NCBI GenBank assembly: GCA_028875175.1
Contig: JAPPFO010000248.1
Coordinates: 1-16,110, forward strand
Direction: 5' to 3'
DNA from: Chloroflexota bacterium
GTDB lineage: Bacteria; Chloroflexota; UBA11872
Length of the DNA: 16,110 nt
Position numbers and translations under genes: made by a program. Positions within the stretch are counted from its first letter, which is position 1. The number at the start of each line of letters is the position of its first letter. The notes under the pieces are model-generated. The model ran no database searches, was not told the origin of the DNA, and worked only from the letters and a program-made list of their open reading frames with translations. Shown here piece by piece: positions 11,921-16,110 of this stretch.

Positions 11921-13327
11921 CTAAATCGCCGGCGGCGCCTCGTCCCAGCCGGTCCGTCGCTCCGCCGCCGCCGCAAAGCCCAGCGTCACGCCGTCCGCCA
12001 GCCGCGGTCCAATCACCTGTAGACCGTTCGGCAGGCCATCCGCCGTCAGCCCGACCGGAATGGTCACCGCCGGCTGGCCCGTCAGGTTGAACGGATACAT
12101 GTGCTGAAACCAGCGTTCCACCCACGAATCCGGCGCATCCGTCACGCCCGTGGCCGGATCCACCGGCAGCGGCGGCTGCAAGAGCGTCGGCGTCATCACC
12201 ACGTCAAAGTCCCGATATAGCTGCTCGAACGTCGCCCACACGTCGCGCCGCGCCGCTTCGGCCGCCAGGAATTCGGTGGCGCTCACCGACAGGCCGTGTT
12301 CCACCCGCGCCACCAGCGTCGCGTCTGAGACTCCACGCATCTCCTCCGGCTGCGTCCCGGCGTTCAGCGCCAGCGAGACGTCAAAAATCACCGCCCACGC
12401 CTCGATCCAATCGTCCAGGAACGGATCAATCTCGGTCACCTCAAACCCGTCGTCCGCCAGCGCCCGCACGACGGCCCTGCACGGCGCCAGCACCTCGGCA
12501 TCGGCCTCCGCTCGCCCAAGCTGCGGCGCCCAGGCGATGCGTCCAGACTCCGGCGGACCGCTGGCGATCTCGGCGTAACGCACGCCTTCCGGCGGCAGGG
12601 AAGCCGGGTCCCTGTGGTCCTGCCCGGCAATCACGTCCAGCAGCAGCGCCGTGTCGGCCACCGAGCGCGCCATCGGTCCCAGGTGTGACATCGGCGAGAA
12701 GCCGGCCCGTAGTGGCGCGTGCGGCACCCGGCCCAACGTCGGCTTGTGCCCCACCACCCCGCAGCACGAGGCCGGGATCCGGATTGAGCCGCCCCCGTCC
12801 GTGCCAAGGGCCAGCGCCACCTGTCCCGACGCCAGCGCGGCCGCCGAGCCGCTGCTCGACCCCCCCGGCGTGTGTCCGGCCGACCATGGATTGCGTGTCG
12901 CCGGACCCAGCGGGCTATGCCCAAAGGCCAGGTGCCCGAGTTCTGGCATGGCCGTCATGCCCATAATCACCGCGCCCGCCGCCCGCAGCCGTGCCACCGC
13001 CGGTCCGTCGGACGCCTCGATGTTTCCCTTCAACAGCAACGACCCGGCCTCGCGTGGCAGCCCCGCCACCGCCACTTGCTCCTTCACCGCCACCGGCACG
13101 CCCGCCAGGGGACCAGGGGTCGTCCCGTCCGCCCGCGCCGCATCCACCGCGACAGCCGCCGAACGGGCGCCGTCTACGTCAACGTGGCGAAAGGCGTGCA
13201 GTTGGTCGTCGGTGGCCTGGATGCGCTCCAGCGAAGCCTGGAGAACCTCGCCAGCGCTGATCCGACCTGAGCCTACGGCGACCGCGATCTCCCGAGCCGA
13301 CGCGAACGGGATGGCGCCGGGATCCAC
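11921..13327 (-). CDS. Amidase-signature family hydrolase
   Basis: This 468-residue protein has the complete Ser-cisSer-Lys triad of amidase-signature enzymes: Lys82 in GVPVAVKEQV, the serine cluster 157-159 in TPGGSSSGSAAA, and nucleophile Ser181 in GTDGGGSIRIPAS. Family members include GatA, fatty-acid amide hydrolases and various xenobiotic amidases. No gatB or gatC lies nearby, so a stand-alone amidase or esterase is more likely than tRNA-dependent amidotransferase. The start is GTG at 13327, with a full AGGAGG ribosome binding site 6-7 nt upstream, the strongest in the window. It lies 23 bp after the cytochrome c stop and is probably cotranscribed with it. The substrate is unknown. Confidence 0.93.
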   Translation of the reverse strand: MDPGAIPFASAREIAVAVGSGRISAGEVLQASLERIQATDDQLHAFRHVDVDGARSAAVAVDAARADGTTPGPLAGVPVAVKEQVAVAGLPREAGSLLLKGNIEASDGPAVARLRAAGAVIMGMTAMPELGHLAFGHSPLGPATRNPWSAGHTPGGSSSGSAAALASGQVALALGTDGGGSIRIPASCCGVVGHKPTLGRVPHAPLRAGFSPMSHLGPMARSVADTALLLDVIAGQDHRDPASLPPEGVRYAEIASGPPESGRIAWAPQLGRAEADAEVLAPCRAVVRALADDGFEVTEIDPFLDDWIEAWAVIFDVSLALNAGTQPEEMRGVSDATLVARVEHGLSVSATEFLAAEAARRDVWATFEQLYRDFDVVMTPTLLQPPLPVDPATGVTDAPDSWVERWFQHMYPFNLTGQPAVTIPVGLTADGLPNGLQVIGPRLADGVTLGFAAAAERRTGWDEAPPAI

Positions 13328-13350
13328 GCTCGACCTCCTCGCTCAGCCGC

Positions 13351-13908
13351 CTATCGGTCCGGAGCTATCAGCGGTATGGGCGTCAGCGTCGTTTCCGGTG
13401 GCACGGTCGGCACGATGCCCGGGTTCAATATCAGGTCGTCAGGGTTGGTTTCGTTGTAGAAACCCGGCATATGCGGCACCGCGCGGACGTACCACACCAG
13501 TTCCCAGATCTCCTCTTCGGTCGTCCGCGAGCCATACTCCGGCATGTCGCCGCGTCCGGCCCAGATCTTGTAGAAAATTGCCCCGTCCGTCTGGTTCTGA
13601 ACCTCCGGATGCGAGAAATTGCGCGGTCGCGGCACTAGCAACTGCACCTGCGGACCATTGCCGTCCGCCAAGTGCCCGTGGCATTTGGCGCACGTGAACC
13701 GGTACTGATGGTGAGCCCGCACCAGTACGTCTTCGGTAAGCGCCAACGGGTTCTTCTGGACTTCAAACTGCCCTGGTACCAGCCACTCTTCAATATCCTG
13801 CCGCAGCCCCAGCGACGGCAGCCAGGTGAATAGCCAGAACATGCCGCCGAGCAGCAAGACCAGAATGACAATGGTGGTGTCGGTGACTGCCGAGCCGCTA
13901 CGTTCCAC
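13351..13908 (-). CDS. Membrane-anchored monohaem c-type cytochrome
   Basis: The 185-residue protein has one N-terminal transmembrane anchor (about 12-30), a linker, and a class I cytochrome c domain. The haem site is FTCAKCHG (Cys73, Cys76, His77). The distal methionine ligand is probably Met122 in GRGDMPEYG. WELVWYVRAV (about 135-144) is the typical final helix. After the haem domain a Pro/Thr-rich tail of about 40 residues extends to the C-terminus. The cytochrome should face outside the cytoplasmic membrane and shuttle electrons, but its partners are not in the window. The start is GTG at 13908 with an AGGGG ribosome binding site. An extended -10 candidate lies just upstream. The amidase gene follows after 23 bp. 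Confidence 0.9.
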   Translation of the reverse strand: MERSGSAVTDTTIVILVLLLGGMFWLFTWLPSLGLRQDIEEWLVPGQFEVQKNPLALTEDVLVRAHHQYRFTCAKCHGHLADGNGPQVQLLVPRPRNFSHPEVQNQTDGAIFYKIWAGRGDMPEYGSRTTEEEIWELVWYVRAVPHMPGFYNETNPDDLILNPGIVPTVPPETTLTPIPLIAPDR

Positions 13909-13950
13909 GTTTTCGCCCCTGTGCGTTCCGCACCGGGCGGAAGCCGCGCG

Positions 13951-13959
13951 ATGTTAGCA
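13951..13959 (-). promoter_or_regulatory. Candidate extended -10 promoter for the cytochrome c gene
   Basis: TGCTAACAT on the minus strand matches TGN plus TANNNT. It predicts a start near 13944 and a leader of about 36 nt holding the AGGGG ribosome binding site. It lies in the 56-bp gap after the hydrolase stop at 13965, so cytochrome and amidase can be transcribed separately from the hydrolase. No -35 is recognisable. Confidence 0.4.
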
Positions 13960-13964
13960 CCGAC

Positions 13965-14966
13965 TCAGGCCGCCGCCACGTTCGGCGTATCGGAATTCGC
14001 TCGGCCCAGCGCCTGCCGGAGGAAAGCATTGACCCGCACCGCGTACTCGCCGAGTCGCTGCGAAAAGGCCCCCACGTGCCCCACGCTCGGCGGCTGCCAG
14101 ATCACCCGCGGCTCGCCGGCCGCCTCGTAGAGCTCTTGCCCGACCTCCGTCGGTACATAGCGGTCGGACTGCCCATGGATGATGAAAACCGGCCGCGGGC
14201 TGATTCGCCCGATGTCGTCCGCCGGGTTCACCTGGCCCGGGTCCACTCCACTGAACAGCCGTGCCATCAGTTGCACCGGGCCGGCAAACGGAAACGCCGG
14301 AACTCCCAGAAACGCCTGGAATGAATCATCCGTCGTCTCCAGCAACCGCGCGTACGACGACTCGGCCACCACCGCGGCGATTCGCGGATCCCGGGCCGCC
14401 GCCATGATCGCCGCCGCTCCGCCCATCGAATCGCCTATCACCGCCACCCGCCGCGGATCCACCCCCGGGAGGCCCACCACCACGTCCAGGGCATCGATCA
14501 GATCGTTCACTTCGCGCGCTCCCAGTGTCACCACGCCCGGATCGCTCAGCCCATGGCCCCTGAAGTCGAAGATGAACGTGTTGAAGCCCAACCGCCGCAG
14601 CATGTTCCCCTTGCTCACCATGTCGCGGTGCGTACTCGCGATTCCGTGCGTCACGATCACCGTGCCCTCCGGATCGATCACCGGGCCGTACCAGGCCGCC
14701 AGGCTGGCGCCGTCCCGCGTCGGAACATTCAGCCGCACCCAGCCAACGTCGTAGTCCAGCCGCGTGGTTATGTCGTTTGCTTGCGGCGGATGCGTCAGAA
14801 ACCAGGCGGTCAGGCCCGACAGCATCAGAAAAGCCAGCACGCCCAGCGCCACCGCCCCAAGGCCGACCCGCAGCAGCAACCGGCCTGCGTTCACGCGTGG
14901 TCGCGGCACATACGCCAGCCGCCCCCGTAGCCGGGGCCGGTGCATTCCCTGGTAGACGGAACCCAT
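13965..14966 (-). CDS. Membrane-anchored alpha/beta hydrolase
   Basis: This 333-residue protein has a basic N-terminus, one transmembrane helix (about 32-57, LLLRVGLGAVALGVLAFLML), and an alpha/beta hydrolase domain from about residue 70. The nucleophile Ser180 is in the elbow VIGDSMGGAAA. Asp268 in HGQSDRYVP and His297 in PSVGHVGAF complete the triad. TVIVTHGIAST (102-112) supplies the oxyanion-hole HG, and FDFRGHGLSD (133-142) is another family mark. The domain layout resembles serine-aminopeptidase-like or YqkD/BEM46-like hydrolases. With a basic N-terminus before the helix, an external catalytic domain is likely. The substrate is unknown. The gene is divergent from the M29 gene with a 99-bp gap. 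Confidence 0.9.
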   Translation of the reverse strand: MGSVYQGMHRPRLRGRLAYVPRPRVNAGRLLLRVGLGAVALGVLAFLMLSGLTAWFLTHPPQANDITTRLDYDVGWVRLNVPTRDGASLAAWYGPVIDPEGTVIVTHGIASTHRDMVSKGNMLRRLGFNTFIFDFRGHGLSDPGVVTLGAREVNDLIDALDVVVGLPGVDPRRVAVIGDSMGGAAAIMAAARDPRIAAVVAESSYARLLETTDDSFQAFLGVPAFPFAGPVQLMARLFSGVDPGQVNPADDIGRISPRPVFIIHGQSDRYVPTEVGQELYEAAGEPRVIWQPPSVGHVGAFSQRLGEYAVRVNAFLRQALGRANSDTPNVAAA

Positions 14967-15065
14967 CGACGGTATCTCTCAGGCGGCGCGCGTTCCGCGC
15001 GTGGCGGAGGACGTCGCCTACACGATGTCACACTACGTCAACTCGCATCGTGAGGATTCTCTCGT

Positions 15066-16076
15066 ATGACCGTGCTGGAACTCGGCCCCGACGCCATTGA
15101 GCCGCGCCTGCTGGACGCCGACGAAGCGCAAATGCTGGACGCCGTCATGAGCCAGTCGCTGGGCGTGCGGGCCGGCGAGCGTGTGCTCGTGGTCACCGAT
15201 CCACCGAGGCGCTCGCTGGGCCAGCTTTTTGCCCGTGGCGCCCGCCGCGTCACCGGGAACGTGCAACTGCTGCTGATGGCCGAAGCGCCCGACCATGGCA
15301 GCGAACCGCCCGCGCGAGTCGCCGAAGCCATGGCCGAAGCCGATGTCTGCTTCCTGCCCACCAGCAAGTCCCTCAGCCACACCCACGCGCGCCGGAACGC
15401 CAGCGCTGCCGGCGCCCGCGTCGCCAGCATGCCCTCCATCACCTACGAAATGGCCATGCGCACGCTACGGGTGGACTACGCCGGCATCGCACGCACGTCC
15501 GAAGCGCTGGCCGCTATGCTCTCCGCCGCCTCCACCGTTCGCCTCACCGCTCCCGGAGGCACCGACCTCCACCTGGACCTGAACGGTCGCCAGGGCTTTG
15601 CCGACACCGGCGTCTTCACCGCCGCCGGCGCCTTCGGCAACCTGCCGGCCGGCGAGGCCTTCGTCGCGCCGCTGGAGAGCCGCGCACATGGAACCCTCGT
15701 GTTCGACGCCGCCCTGCCGGTGGACGACCCGCATGGCGACGTCTCCGGCGCCCCAATGGTGATCGAAGTACGCGACGGTCTCGCCCGTAGCGTTGCCGGC
15801 CCCGGCGCCGACGACCTGCAAGCCGTCTTTGACCGTCTGGGCGAGAACGCCCGCAACATTGCCGAACTTGGCATCGGCACCAACCCGGCCACCCGCATCA
15901 GCGGCAACGTCCTCGAATGCGAAAAAGTCGTCGGCACCGCCCACGTGGCGCTCGGCAACAGCCTGCACATCGGCGGCGCCACCGACGTCCCCTTCCACAG
16001 CGACGGCGTCATCAACCGGCCCACCATCCTGGCCGGCGACACGCCGCTCATCGAGGACGGGCGACTGGCGATGTGA
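15066..16076 (+). CDS. M29-type aminopeptidase (AmpS-like metallopeptidase)
   Basis: The 336-residue protein carries the C-terminal metal-site motifs of M29 aminopeptidases. These are GNLPAGEAFVAPLE (191-204, ligand Glu197), AELGIGTNP (266-274, Glu267), EKVVGTAHVALGNS (286-299, His293) and HSDGV (311-315, His311 and Asp313). Family members remove N-terminal residues using a two-metal (Zn/Co) centre. The N-terminal half is shorter than in characterised M29 enzymes (about 370-410 residues), so substrate range may differ. The residue-to-ligand assignments are by motif, not alignment. The ATG at 15066 has a GAGGA ribosome binding site about 9 nt upstream. The 34 bp after the stop hold no recognisable feature. 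Confidence 0.85.
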   Translation: MTVLELGPDAIEPRLLDADEAQMLDAVMSQSLGVRAGERVLVVTDPPRRSLGQLFARGARRVTGNVQLLLMAEAPDHGSEPPARVAEAMAEADVCFLPTSKSLSHTHARRNASAAGARVASMPSITYEMAMRTLRVDYAGIARTSEALAAMLSAASTVRLTAPGGTDLHLDLNGRQGFADTGVFTAAGAFGNLPAGEAFVAPLESRAHGTLVFDAALPVDDPHGDVSGAPMVIEVRDGLARSVAGPGADDLQAVFDRLGENARNIAELGIGTNPATRISGNVLECEKVVGTAHVALGNSLHIGGATDVPFHSDGVINRPTILAGDTPLIEDGRLAM

Positions 16077-16110
16077 GCGGGCCTCGGGCGCGGCTTGCGC
16101 GAACCGTCGG

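Noticed and set aside
10684..12090. 468-residue plus-strand open frame opposite citrate synthase
   Set aside because: It is antisense to a fully conserved citrate synthase, has an Arg/His/Gln-rich composition typical of a GC-rich shadow frame, and runs into the amidase gene.
12651..13697. 348-residue plus-strand frame across the amidase and cytochrome genes
   Set aside because: It is antisense to two genes with intact catalytic or haem motifs, and its Pro/Ala/Arg-rich composition marks a shadow frame.
14987..15001. CGCGCG-TTC-CGCGCG hairpin in the hydrolase/aminopeptidase gap
   Set aside because: It has a three-base loop in a CG-rich alternating tract and no T run or conserved context. I noted it as a sequence feature but cannot assign it a role.

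Overview
The window is a compact, GC-rich bacterial chromosome segment (roughly two-thirds G+C, strong C/G third-position bias). It is almost entirely coding: no gap between genes exceeds about 150 bp, and I see no tRNA, rRNA, CRISPR array, insertion sequence or replication origin. The YidC lacks the N-terminal TM1/P1 region of Gram-negative YidC. With citrate synthase, an anchored cytochrome c, DUF3500 and M29-type genes around it, this fits an uncultured monoderm-like lineage such as Chloroflexota (SAR202/Dehalococcoidia-like). That placement is an inference, not something read directly from a marker.

Layout. (1) 1-1929: the 3' end of a SAM-dependent methyltransferase gene converges on a VTT/DedA-type membrane protein gene, which is divergent from fpg/mutM (DNA repair). 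(2) 8778-1939, minus strand: one long, tightly packed array, rpmH - rnpA - yidD - yidC - khpB(jag) - PfkB kinase - rqcH - DUF3500 lipoprotein. Neighbouring genes overlap or lie 3-31 bp apart. The first part is the classical bacterial rpmH-rnpA-yidD-yidC-jag cluster (ribosome assembly, RNase P, membrane insertion). The last part adds ribosome-associated quality control (RqcH) and a surface lipoprotein. A small gene for a membrane/coiled-coil protein (71 aa) precedes rpmH. (3) 9225-10631, plus strand: a small hypothetical gene and a Gfo/Idh/MocA oxidoreductase. (4) 14966-10645, minus strand: an alpha/beta hydrolase, a membrane-anchored c-type cytochrome, an amidase-signature hydrolase and a citrate synthase. 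(5) 15066-16076, plus strand: an M29-type aminopeptidase.

The most striking observation is in yidC. The short extracytoplasmic P2 loop of the insertase is replaced by a complete in-frame domain of about 260 residues that resembles PstS-type phosphate-binding proteins. The rest of the insertase (TM segments, groove arginine, cytoplasmic hairpin, arginine-rich tail) looks intact. I know of no described YidC with this architecture.

Other points worth attention: a perfect 10-bp-stem hairpin between rpmH and rnpA that sits where the rnpA ribosome binding site should be; a khpB Shine-Dalgarno sequence embedded in the arginine codons of the yidC tail; an E-R in place of the D-R motif of RqcH; and a structured leader of about 108 nt before citrate synthase.
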